Shown here one piece after another: positions 25,632-33,229 of a DNA stretch of 64,000 bases. Source of the DNA: JBMYRH01 sp049602155 (GTDB taxonomy: Bacteria; Myxococcota_A; UBA9042; PHBI01; JBMYRH01); contig JBMYRH010000015.1 in NCBI GenBank assembly GCA_049602155.1, positions 79,068-143,067 on the forward strand, in the 5' to 3' direction. The position numbers and the translations under genes were made by a program. The notes under the pieces are model-generated. The model made no database searches. It saw only the letters and a list, made by a program, of their open reading frames with translations, and was not told where the DNA came from. Within the stretch, counting starts at the first letter, position 1; every line of letters begins with the position of its first letter.

Positions 25632-27995
25632 TTACTTTCGAACCGGCGTTGCTTTGACCATCTGGAAGTAGACGGATGACGCGTCGAGGATATCGACCTG
25701 CCACTCGTCGATATCCGTCCAGCCAGCGACGCCCTTTCGGCGCAACTTGTCCGAGTACGTCGTCAGCTTACTCTTGAAGCCGTCGGTCTTGCTCTTCCCG
25801 CGCTCCATCAGCACATAGAAGGGCTTGCCATGATTCGTCTCCTCTAAGTAGGGGAGGAATTGATTGGCTTCCTTCGTGATGGGCTTCAACTCGTTATAGC
25901 TGTAGTAGGTCTCTCCTCGCCAGGTGATCCGCCAAGAGATGACGTCCTCTTCGCAGACGACCTTACCCTCCCAGCCGAAGAACTCTGCGGCGCCGCTTAA
26001 CCCGATGTTTGCCAACAAAGGAGAGTAAGCCTCATCGATCTCGCTTGGGTTCTGCTGCCTTGTGCAGGAGTCATAGTAGGTGTCAAAGAGGTACTTCTGC
26101 GACCAATGCGGCGAAAACGAGGGCATGTAGTAGTTCAGTGACCACATCGTCAGCATCGACGACATCAACGCGAGCGCGATGAGCCCATGTCGGCGTGTCT
26201 TGAAGCCTAAGAAGAGCAAGAGCGCGAGCAGGCCTAGTCCACCAATAAACGGGATCCAGGTGTGATAAGCGAAGGCCTTCGTGGTCAGGATGTGGAGCAG
26301 GACCGGGGAGCTCTCTTCCCAGAATGTGCTCTCTTGCCACGTCGGTGAGCCCTCTATCTCTGAGACTGGGGCGTCGGGATCGGTCGGGAAGTACTCCGGT
26401 GTTGGCCGATCGTACTTGTACGTCATCAGCTTGCGCAGCTGCTGCTCGTCTCCATAGAGGTCGTTGACGGTGATGAGGTGGAGGCCTATCGCTACCAACG
26501 CCGCTAACCGTGGCAGCCAGCCTCGGTCCTCTAGGAGGCGGTCGAGGAAGAGCGCGATGAGCATCGCCAGGGCAGGCAAGGCTGGGAAGATGTAGTGGTG
26601 GAACTTCGTCGATGAGAGGGTAAAGAGCGCGAAGGTGCAGACGAACCAGAACATCAGGAAGTTTCGCGCTTGAGACCGCCCCCCGCCCTCACGGGCCTTG
26701 AAGAAGACCATCGCGCCAATGGCGAGCGGCACGAAGGCGGACCAGGGGAAGAGGCCAAACCCAAGCCACTTGATGAAGTGCTCGAAGGTGCCACTGTCGA
26801 TTTGGTGGACGCCTTGACCGAGCCTCTTGATGTGGTCATGGATGATGAACCGCTGGTAATAGGCGTTGCCGTGGCGGGCGAACATCGCGACGTACCAGGG
26901 GAAGCCGACGGTGATGAAGATGAGGGTGCCGCGGATAAGCTCGGTGCGGAGCAGGAGTTTCCAGCTTCGTGACCAGATCAAATAGACGACGATGATGAAG
27001 CCAGGCAACGCGAAGCCTAGGAGGCCCTTGGCGTAGGTGCTCTGGGCGACGAAGATGTAGAAGATGACGAGGAGGCAGCGTCGCCACCAGCGGTCACAGA
27101 CCGCGTCACTCGCGCCTTCGGTCGCGAGGTCGGAGCGCAGCTGACGCCAGAACCAGAACAGGACCCCGAGGAGCACGAGGCTGTAGACCACGACGTGGAT
27201 CAACCCGGTGGTCCGAACCTGATAGAGCAGGGCGGTGAGGCCGCTAGCCTCCTTGGGGATCGCGTCATTGAGGTCGGTCGCGATGATGAGGTACTGGGGG
27301 ATCGTGTTGAGCGCCAGGAATGCAGCTGTCCCCAACAGCCAGCCACGGAGCTGCTTGCGTCGTTGCGACTCATCGTCTGGCAGGTCGCTCCTGGGCCCGA
27401 AGATAGCGAGCATCAGCGCACACATTCCGACGATGAGGGTCGCTACGAACGGCATGTCCGTCTGAGCTTGCCGCGAGATCATGAAGAATTGCGGGGCAGT
27501 AGCGGTGATGACCGAGCCCAATAATCCGATCCGCTGGGACCAGATCCTCGACATAGCGAGGTAGATGGACAAGCACGCCAAGATGGCGAGCAGCGCCATT
27601 GGGAGCCGCATCGCCCATTCACCTCGTCCAATCAGCGAACTCATCGTCGCCTCAGACCAGAAGATGAACACTGGCTTTGAGTAGAAGAACGCTCCTTGTT
27701 TCTTCTCCGTCCCGATCTTCTCCTTGTATCCCCACCACGTGCTGACCCACTCATGGGTCTCGATCATCTCAGTCGAGACGGCGCCGTAGTGGGTCTCCCA
27801 GGGATCCCAGAGGCCGAAGGCCCCAAGGTTGGGGAGGAAGAGCAGGCACAAGAAGCCGAACAAGGTCCACCGGACGCGCCGCTCATTCGAGGGACGCCTC
27901 CAGGCGGGCAAGTCCAAGACGTCATCGGCGAGGATGGGCACACACGACGATGGTTCCGCGCTGTCTGTCGGAATGACCATGCCGCTTGGCTCCAT
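25632..27995 (-). CDS. GT39/ArnT-like membrane glycosyltransferase
   Basis: 787-residue polytopic inner-membrane protein. After a ~40-residue cytosolic lead, the first periplasmic loop has the GT-C acidic motif in GLWDPWETHYGAVS, then the FYSKPVFIFW block typical of ArnT/PMT-like enzymes. Many hydrophobic segments follow, with a soluble C-terminal portion of ~180 residues. Such enzymes transfer sugars from polyprenyl-phosphate carriers to lipid A or proteins; acceptor and donor cannot be read here. The start has AGGATC 6 bp upstream. It follows rpsI on the same strand. Confidence 0.8.
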   Translation of the reverse strand: MEPSGMVIPTDSAEPSSCVPILADDVLDLPAWRRPSNERRVRWTLFGFLCLLFLPNLGAFGLWDPWETHYGAVSTEMIETHEWVSTWWGYKEKIGTEKKQGAFFYSKPVFIFWSEATMSSLIGRGEWAMRLPMALLAILACLSIYLAMSRIWSQRIGLLGSVITATAPQFFMISRQAQTDMPFVATLIVGMCALMLAIFGPRSDLPDDESQRRKQLRGWLLGTAAFLALNTIPQYLIIATDLNDAIPKEASGLTALLYQVRTTGLIHVVVYSLVLLGVLFWFWRQLRSDLATEGASDAVCDRWWRRCLLVIFYIFVAQSTYAKGLLGFALPGFIIVVYLIWSRSWKLLLRTELIRGTLIFITVGFPWYVAMFARHGNAYYQRFIIHDHIKRLGQGVHQIDSGTFEHFIKWLGFGLFPWSAFVPLAIGAMVFFKAREGGGRSQARNFLMFWFVCTFALFTLSSTKFHHYIFPALPALAMLIALFLDRLLEDRGWLPRLAALVAIGLHLITVNDLYGDEQQLRKLMTYKYDRPTPEYFPTDPDAPVSEIEGSPTWQESTFWEESSPVLLHILTTKAFAYHTWIPFIGGLGLLALLLFLGFKTRRHGLIALALMSSMLTMWSLNYYMPSFSPHWSQKYLFDTYYDSCTRQQNPSEIDEAYSPLLANIGLSGAAEFFGWEGKVVCEEDVISWRITWRGETYYSYNELKPITKEANQFLPYLEETNHGKPFYVLMERGKSKTDGFKSKLTTYSDKLRRKGVAGWTDIDEWQVDILDASSVYFQMVKATPVRK

Positions 27996-28055
27996 CGGAT
28001 CCTCACTGACTCGCTTCGATCGAGGTCACCTCGGTCAAAGCGAGTGGGGATTGAC

Positions 28056-28451
28056 CTAGCGCTTGGAGAACTGGAATCGCTTACGAGCCTTCGGCTGTCC
28101 GTACTTCTTACGCTCGACGCGACGTGCGTCACGGGTAAGGAACCCAGCCTTCTTGAGCGGTGCGCGGAAGTCCTCGTTGGCGGTCGCCAATGCGCGGCTC
28201 AAGCCGTGCTTCACTGCGCCAGCTTGGCCTGTCAGGCCTCCGCCTCGCACGAAGATCGTAGCGTCGTACTGGCCCTCGGTCTCGGTCAGCTCAAAGGGCT
28301 GATTGAGGAGGAGCAACAAGCTGCCGCGTCGGAAGTACTCCGAAGCCTCGCGCTTGTTGACCGTGACTTGCCCCGATCCGGGCGTGAGGTACACACGCGC
28401 CGAAGCTTCTTTACGTCGCCCAGTGGCGTAGATGCGGTTATCCGTCGACAT
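28056..28451 (-). CDS. rpsI: 30S ribosomal protein S9
   Basis: 131-residue S9, whose C-terminal tail reaches the P-site tRNA. It has the YATGRRKEASARVYL start, the GGGLTGQAGAVKHGLSRAL core and ends in KKYGQPKARKRFQFSKR with the invariant terminal Lys-Arg. The start follows GGGAGAG. It lies 16 bp after rplM in the universal rplM-rpsI pair. Confidence 0.97.
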   Translation of the reverse strand: MSTDNRIYATGRRKEASARVYLTPGSGQVTVNKREASEYFRRGSLLLLLNQPFELTETEGQYDATIFVRGGGLTGQAGAVKHGLSRALATANEDFRAPLKKAGFLTRDARRVERKKYGQPKARKRFQFSKR

Positions 28452-28467
28452 CGAAACTCTCCCGGGA

Positions 28468-28905
28468 CTAGCTGGCGCTCAGATCGAGCGTCTTGGGCGA
28501 CTGCGCCGTGTGGGGATGCTCAGAGCCTGCGTAGGCCTTGAGCTTCTTGAACATTGTGCGTCCGAGGGGGCCGCTGGGCAGCATGCCCTTGACCGCCTTG
28601 GTGATGAGCGCTGTGGGCTCCTTCTCAAGCAGCTCAGCTGCCGTGATGGAGCGGATTCCGCCCAAGTAACCGGTGTGCCAGTTGTACACCTTGGTGCTGA
28701 GCTTGTTGGAGGTCAGCTTGACCTTCTCAGCGTTGATGACGACGACAAAGTCACCGCAATCAGCGTTGGGTGTGTAGGTCGGCTTGTGCTTGCCACGAAG
28801 GACGGCGGCGATACGGGCCGCGGCGCGCCCTAGGGTCTGACCGTCGAGATCGACGACGAACCATTCACGCTCGATCGTCTCGTCTCTGAAGCTCACGGTG
28901 CTCAT
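28468..28905 (-). CDS. rplM: 50S ribosomal protein L13
   Basis: 145-residue L13, an early 50S assembly protein. The frame extends 25 codons upstream, but ATG 28905 is preceded by GAGGATC and gives the normal N-terminus. Conserved blocks are WFVVDLDGQTLGRAAARIA, KHKPTYTPNADCGDFVVVINA and GMLPSGPLGRTMFKKLK. It is transcribed from the promoter at 29032-29060 through a leader of about 120 nt. Confidence 0.96.
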   Translation of the reverse strand: MSTVSFRDETIEREWFVVDLDGQTLGRAAARIAAVLRGKHKPTYTPNADCGDFVVVINAEKVKLTSNKLSTKVYNWHTGYLGGIRSITAAELLEKEPTALITKAVKGMLPSGPLGRTMFKKLKAYAGSEHPHTAQSPKTLDLSAS

Positions 28906-29031
28906 CTGTTGATCCTCTTCCCAGTGGCCACCCGCCCAAGACGTGTGCCCAGTGTTCGTGTCCCCGCAGCGACGACTCATTGGGTGAGTTTAAAGGCTTA
29001 GAGCCAGTCTCACATGCCGCGCGGGGGGGTC

Positions 29032-29060
29032 TATTTAGGGGTGTAACTCCCCAATGTCAA
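29032..29060 (-). promoter_or_regulatory. rplM-rpsI promoter
   Basis: On the minus strand TTGACA (29060-29055), a 17-bp spacer and TAAATA (29037-29032) lie just downstream of the metK terminator. The implied start near 29025 leaves a ~120-nt untranslated leader before rplM. Confidence 0.75.
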
Positions 29061-29063
29061 CGC

Positions 29064-29093
29064 AAAACGGGGCGCCCCGATGGGTTCGCCCCG
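29064..29093 (-). terminator. Rho-independent terminator of metK
   Basis: On the minus strand a perfect 7-bp GC stem (29093-29087 with 29074-29068), a 12-nt loop and TTTT (29067-29064) lie about 20 bp after the metK stop. Confidence 0.8.
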
Positions 29094-29114
29094 ACAGGAT
29101 TGCTTAAACGCGCC

Positions 29115-30278
29115 TTAGATGGCGTCCTTGAGTGCGTCCACTCGGTCTGTCTTCTCCCAAGAGAACTCGGCGTCCTTTCGCCCGAAGTGCCCGTAAGCAG
29201 CAGTCTTCTGGTAGATCGGTCGCAAGAGATCCAGCTGGTCGATGATCGCCTTTGGGCGGAAATCGAACGTGCGGCGGACGGCGTCGTTAATGCGAGCCAA
29301 CTCGACTGTCTCTGTGCCGAATGTATCGACCAAAACACTGACGGGCTCAGCCACACCGATCGCGTAGGCCACTTGGATCTCACATTGAGATGCCAACCCG
29401 GCGGCGACCACATTCTTTGCGGCGTAGCGCGTGTAGTATGCAGCAGAGCGGTCAACCTTCGAGGGATCCTTACCGGAGAAGGCGCCTCCACCGTGACGGG
29501 CCCAGCCTCCGTAAGTGTCCACGATGATCTTGCGCCCGGTGAGGCCGCAGTCGCCCATCGGGCCACCGATGACGAAGCGTCCGGTCGGGTTCACGAGGAT
29601 GCGCGTCTCACGGTCAATCCACTGCTCCGGTACGGTCGGCTTGATGACGGTCTCGACGACCGCCTCACGTACATGCTCCCAAGAGGCCTCTTCGGAGTGT
29701 TGAGTGGAGATGACGATCGTGTCGATGCGCTTGGGCTTGCCGTTCTCGTACTCCACAGTGACCTGGCTCTTCGAGTCGGGACGGAAGATGCCGACGATGC
29801 CCGATTTGCGGACATCAGCCATGCGCTGGACCAGGCGATGGGCCGTCTCAATCGCGAGGGGCATGTACACATCTGTCTCATCGCATGCGTACCCGAACAT
29901 GAGCCCCTGGTCGCCTGCACCTTGCTCGGTGTAGAGGCCGGCGCCTTCGGTCACGCCTTGGCTGATGTCGCTGGACTGCTGGTCGATGCTGGTGAGTACC
30001 GCGCAGGTCGCGGCGTCGAAGCCTGCTGAAGCGTCGGTGTAGCCGATCTCGCGAATCGTATTGCGGACGATCTGCGGCATGTCGACGTAAGCGTTCGTGG
30101 AGATCTCGCCAGCGATTAGCGCCATGCCTGTCGTGACCATGGTCTCACATGCCACGCGAGAGTTCGGGTCCTTGGCGATGAGGGCGTCAAGGATGCTGTC
30201 AGAGATCTGGTCTGCGACCTTGTCAGGGTGACCTTCGGAGACAGATTCGGATGTGAAGATAAAGTCTTTGAGAGCCAT
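29115..30278 (-). CDS. metK: S-adenosylmethionine synthetase
   Basis: 387-residue enzyme forming SAM from methionine and ATP. It begins with FTSESVSEGHPDKVADQISDS (split: FTSESVSEGHPDK, then VADQISD), has the GAGDQGLMFGYA hexapeptide region and the C-terminal GGGAFSGKDPSKVDRSAAY glycine-rich loop. Full length and intact. The AAGG site upstream of the ATG is adequate. A 188-bp gap with several hairpins separates it from the upstream outer-membrane protein gene. Confidence 0.97.
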   Translation of the reverse strand: MALKDFIFTSESVSEGHPDKVADQISDSILDALIAKDPNSRVACETMVTTGMALIAGEISTNAYVDMPQIVRNTIREIGYTDASAGFDAATCAVLTSIDQQSSDISQGVTEGAGLYTEQGAGDQGLMFGYACDETDVYMPLAIETAHRLVQRMADVRKSGIVGIFRPDSKSQVTVEYENGKPKRIDTIVISTQHSEEASWEHVREAVVETVIKPTVPEQWIDRETRILVNPTGRFVIGGPMGDCGLTGRKIIVDTYGGWARHGGGAFSGKDPSKVDRSAAYYTRYAAKNVVAAGLASQCEIQVAYAIGVAEPVSVLVDTFGTETVELARINDAVRRTFDFRPKAIIDQLDLLRPIYQKTAAYGHFGRKDAEFSWEKTDRVDALKDAI

Positions 30279-30466
30279 GCTGGCACCTTCTTTGGGATTT
30301 GCATCGACGTAATTTTGGGGCCCTATCTACTCGCAGGCGGGTGGGCCGTCAACAGCGATCGCCCTGCGAAACCGGCAACCGCTGGCGCCCATGCACACGG
30401 ACGTGAGGTGTGTCCGTGAGCACCTTCGAGCCGCTACCGGTCGTGGTGTGCACTAAGCTCTTAGGA
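30279..30466 (-). promoter_or_regulatory. Structured leader region upstream of metK, unassigned
   Basis: This 188-bp region holds a perfect 7-bp hairpin (30396-30402 with 30412-30418, 9-nt loop). A second perfect 7-bp complement (30331-30337 with 30363-30369) encloses a 25-nt segment. The pattern suggests a folded 5' leader. No SAM-I, SAM-II, SAM-IV or SAH core was recognised by eye, so function is unproven. Confidence 0.4.
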
Positions 30467-31366
30467 TTAAGGTAGAAAATACCTTAGTGACATGGAAAAG
30501 AGGGAGCCACCGGAGATGTCCGTGTAGGTCGAAAAGGCAGCATCGACCGCTAGGCTCGTCGAGACATACCCGACTCCAAAGGCGACGGATGTGTGATCCT
30601 CGATCCCACCGAAGCTGACCCCAGCGCGGGCCACGACGACCCCACCAAAGAGGTACTGGAGTCCAGCACTGTAGTGCGGGAAGAGGTTCTCCGGATCCGT
30701 TTGGAGGTCCAGGTTCACGTCGAATGAAGCCTGGAACGACTCATAGGTGAACGCGGCCCCCGTGCCGAGTTGGCGTGGTGCATACTCGGTCTTAGTGTCG
30801 ATGAGGTTTTGGCCGACTAAGCCGACTCTGAACATCTGCATCACCTCGATGATGATGCCTGCATCCAACGTGAAGAAGTTGGGGTCAGAACCAGCGAGTC
30901 GGTCCAGGGTCAGGTATCGACCGCCGACACCTACGCGGAACTCAACTTCGCCGAAGTCCCAGCCCCCGGCCAGTCCAGCCCGGATTTGATGCCCATCACG
31001 CTCGTAACCTTCACCCTGGCCCAAGAGGAACGTGTAACCCACGCCCATCGCGAAGGCCTGATTGGTCTTCGAGTCCACTGCGGCGGCCCCCACAGCGTGA
31101 GACTGCATGGCGTCTGAGTAGCTGTAGCCTGCTTCGATGGCGTATTGACTCGCGATACCCATCCCCGCTGGGTTGAAGTAGAGCCCTGACGCGCCCACAG
31201 CGGTCGCTCGCACGGAGTCTGCGGTCCCTAGTGCGGCCGCCGGTGCACCGTCTTCGCGCGCCATGGTCGAGGGCGTGAGTGTCAGGATGAGGAGTGCTGT
31301 GAGGGTGCCCAAGAGGCCACGATAAGTCGTGACGCTAGGTCGGGTCTTTGGAACGGTTCGCTCCAT
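30467..31366 (-). CDS. Outer-membrane beta-barrel protein, PorV/UPF0164-like
   Basis: 299 residues. An N-terminal signal peptide (hydrophobic LLGTLTALLILTLTPSTMA) is followed by the motif ASGLYFNPAGMG, seen in FadL/PorV-like barrels. The rest is alternating beta strands ending in SMSLRYFLP, consistent with an outer-membrane barrel. Role unknown; relatives act as transport or secretion-linked barrels. It has a strong promoter at 31466-31494. Confidence 0.75.
   Translation of the reverse strand: MERTVPKTRPSVTTYRGLLGTLTALLILTLTPSTMAREDGAPAAALGTADSVRATAVGASGLYFNPAGMGIASQYAIEAGYSYSDAMQSHAVGAAAVDSKTNQAFAMGVGYTFLLGQGEGYERDGHQIRAGLAGGWDFGEVEFRVGVGGRYLTLDRLAGSDPNFFTLDAGIIIEVMQMFRVGLVGQNLIDTKTEYAPRQLGTGAAFTYESFQASFDVNLDLQTDPENLFPHYSAGLQYLFGGVVVARAGVSFGGIEDHTSVAFGVGYVSTSLAVDAAFSTYTDISGGSLFSMSLRYFLP
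30468..30486 (-). repeat. Perfect 7-bp hairpin across the stop codon of the barrel gene
   Basis: TAAGGTA (30468-30474) and TACCTTA (30480-30486) flank a 5-nt loop and include the stop codon. No T-tract follows on either strand, so it is a 3'-end hairpin rather than a clear intrinsic terminator. Confidence 0.5.
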
Positions 31367-31465
31367 GGTGCTACTTCTCCGCGCCCGCGTGGGCCGCTGC
31401 CTCGACGAGTTCTTTGGTGTCGGTGGCGTAAGGGGACAAAACGCCGATACTCCGACAGTGGCTGG

Positions 31466-31494
31466 ACATTAAATCTGGGTCCGAATGGTGTCAA
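31466..31494 (-). promoter_or_regulatory. Promoter of the outer-membrane barrel gene
   Basis: On the minus strand TTGACA (31494-31489), a 17-bp spacer and TAATGT (31471-31466) precede the gene by about 100 bp. Both boxes are strong. Confidence 0.75.
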
Positions 31495-31589
31495 AGAAAT
31501 GAGTCGCCTCGATCTTGCGTTAAGTCCTTACGTGCCTTAGGGATTGTCCGATCTCGCCTGTCCTCGATCATCGTCGGTAAGGGTTGCCC

Positions 31590-31772
31590 ATGTCTGAACA
31601 AGAGAACACCCCGTCCCTCTTCCGTTGGGCCGCTCTCGCGGGCGCTTTTTGCGTTGCCTTCATGGTCGTGAAGACGGTCTTTGAGGTTGCATTCACGGCG
31701 CTCTTTTATGGCGGGGTGACCCTGGTTGCTGCCGGGATCGCAGTGCGAGTCGTCAAGAAGCTGAAGTCATGA
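31590..31772 (+). CDS. Small hydrophobic membrane protein
   Basis: 60 residues from ATG 31590, which has AAGGG 6 bp upstream. Two hydrophobic segments (AALAGAFCVAFMVVKTVF and AFTALFYGGVTLVAAGIAV) form a likely helical hairpin, ending in a basic cytosolic tail VRVVKKLKS. Family not recognised. It overlaps the following gene by 4 bp, so the two are probably expressed together. Confidence 0.65.
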   Translation: MSEQENTPSLFRWAALAGAFCVAFMVVKTVFEVAFTALFYGGVTLVAAGIAVRVVKKLKS

Positions 31773-32404
31773 GTCGTTGGCGTCGTGCGTCCGTCTACCT
31801 GGCTGTACTGCTGAGCGCAGTGCTCATCACCAATGCAGGTGGTGGTGACTCAGCCTCGGCGACCTCTGCTGTCGGCGGCACCTCCGTTGAATTTCACGGT
31901 TGGTCTCCTGATTCGCAGTATGTCGCCTACACGAGGACGCGCCGCACGGTAGTGCGTAAAGGTCGCGGTAAGCCGCGCCTAAAGCGCCGCTCTCATCACC
32001 GTCGCGTGAAGGCGGGCCGCTTTAGTGGTACCGGGCCGATTGGCCCCAAGGAGCATATCCCGCGCTACGCAGAACGTCGGGGGTACATCACCCCCGAGCT
32101 CGACAGGCTCGAGGTCAGCGACACCGAGACGTGGTACGTCGCGCTAGAGGGGACCTATAAGCTGCGCCTCTCTGTGGGGGATGTCTTGTCCTGGGAGTTG
32201 GTCTTTGAGGACCAAGTCATCGAGCGTCGTGAGTTTGATTCGATCTACGTCAGCTGTGACGCCCGCATTTATCCATCTCCGGACAGGCGTCACGCGATCC
32301 TCGTGATGCATCTGAATCGCGGTTGGCATGTGGACGGGGCTGTCTACCCAGTCAGCTTACCAGCTGGGGTCGCCGAGGCATGGGAAGCGACCCAAGCACG
32401 TTGA
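31769..32404 (+). CDS. Exported hypothetical protein with PD40-like start
   Basis: 211 residues. An N-terminal signal sequence (VYLAVLLSAVLITNAGG) is followed by EFHGWSPDSQYVAYTR, which resembles the first strand of a TolB/PD40-type propeller blade. A very basic stretch of about 40 residues (RKGRGKPRLKRRSHHRR) comes next. Too short for a full propeller, so it may be a single-blade or unrelated fold. Coupled to the small membrane protein before it. Confidence 0.6.
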   Translation: MSRWRRASVYLAVLLSAVLITNAGGGDSASATSAVGGTSVEFHGWSPDSQYVAYTRTRRTVVRKGRGKPRLKRRSHHRRVKAGRFSGTGPIGPKEHIPRYAERRGYITPELDRLEVSDTETWYVALEGTYKLRLSVGDVLSWELVFEDQVIERREFDSIYVSCDARIYPSPDRRHAILVMHLNRGWHVDGAVYPVSLPAGVAEAWEATQAR

Positions 32405-32418
32405 GTACGGGGCCACGG

Positions 32419-32829
32419 CTAAGAGCTGGCATCCTTTAATTGCCAATGGCCCGCGCCGTCGTAGGCGAACATCTTATCTCGCTGTCTACCGAGGGCGATC
32501 ATGAGCGCACGTTTGGGGTTCGCGTCCGTCATTTCGTACTTCATGACGGTCTCCAGTAAGGCCTGCTCAGAATGCCATCCGGGGTTCTTAGACATCCAGG
32601 CTGCGAGCGCCGAGCTCACCTTTTTACGGCTGCGTCGGGGCTTTGACTTGATACGAGCCGCTGTGTCGCGGGCGGAGGGTCGGCCCTTCGTCCCGAGCCC
32701 AGAGGCGAGCAATTTGGCCGCTTCGACGACGGACGCATACGTCCCGACTCGTCCACTTGGGAGGCTCACTTGTTGACCGTCGAAATGAATGGTCACGAGA
32801 CCACTGTCAACTTCGATACGTGTACTCAT
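32419..32829 (-). CDS. Hypothetical protein, possible winged-helix C-terminus
   Basis: 136 residues from ATG 32829, preceded by GGAG at ~9 bp; an earlier ATG 12 codons upstream is less well supported. An N-terminal beta part is followed by a basic linker (IKSKPRRSRKKVSS). A helical C-terminus ends LGRQRDKMFAYDGAGHWQLKD, reminiscent of the wing of HARE/winged-helix domains. Nucleic-acid binding is plausible but not shown. Confidence 0.55.
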   Translation of the reverse strand: MSTRIEVDSGLVTIHFDGQQVSLPSGRVGTYASVVEAAKLLASGLGTKGRPSARDTAARIKSKPRRSRKKVSSALAAWMSKNPGWHSEQALLETVMKYEMTDANPKRALMIALGRQRDKMFAYDGAGHWQLKDASS

Positions 32830-33229
32830 CACGGGTTCTCCATGGACGCCACTCATAGGCATCAATCGAGAGGCACGTTGTTAAAGGCCACCTGCACTTG
32901 GGGGTAGAAACAGGGGGATTGCACGCGTCGCTTAATGTCCTCTCTAGCCCCATCGTAACCCCGTCTTCTCTGCATCGCAAACTGTAATAGTGTAAGCCAT
33001 CATATGCACTTGGTGGCTTATGTCGGCCTCCTCTGTTGCGCTGCACGCGCCTCGTCGTAAGGGAGCGAGGCGTTCGTTTGAAAGGTGTCGTCGCTCTTCA
33101 AAGTCGTCGAGCGGTCGCTTGGGTCATTGACGAGGTTGGACCCGCTGGCTAGGGTTCGCCGGCTCTGATTTCTTAGGGAAGGACGACCTTTGACACGCAG
33201 GTGTTTCAAGCGATCCCAGGAGGGTGTTC
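32830..33229. other. 400-bp intergenic region with an inverted repeat
   Basis: No credible gene: the two minus-strand frames here lack ribosome binding sites and family resemblance. It contains a perfect 7-bp inverted repeat (32993-32999 with 33014-33020) and a possible promoter TTGACG (33127-33132), 17-bp spacer, TAGGGT (33150-33155) for the gene at 33230. Confidence 0.5.
32993..33020. repeat. Perfect 7-bp inverted repeat, 14-nt spacer
   Basis: TAAGCCA at 32993-32999 and TGGCTTA at 33014-33020 flank 14 nt. It lies between divergent genes, consistent with an operator or a small hairpin; no T-tract is present. Confidence 0.6.

Noticed and set aside
28980..30029. Long plus-strand ORF of 349 codons opposite metK
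   Set aside because: It is the antisense frame of a clear metK, has no ribosome binding site and encodes no recognisable family.
30355..30362. Octamer GCGATCGC upstream of metK as a HIP1-type element
   Set aside because: A single occurrence noticed in one leader; not evidence of an iterated palindrome without a genome-wide count.
30279..30466. Known SAM riboswitch upstream of metK
   Set aside because: The conserved cores of SAM-I, SAM-II, SAM-IV and SAH classes as I know them are not visible; kept only as a structured-leader candidate.
33018..33209. Minus-strand 63-codon ORF in the 32.8-33.2 kb gap
   Set aside because: No ribosome binding site, no family resemblance, and low-complexity residues typical of chance frames.
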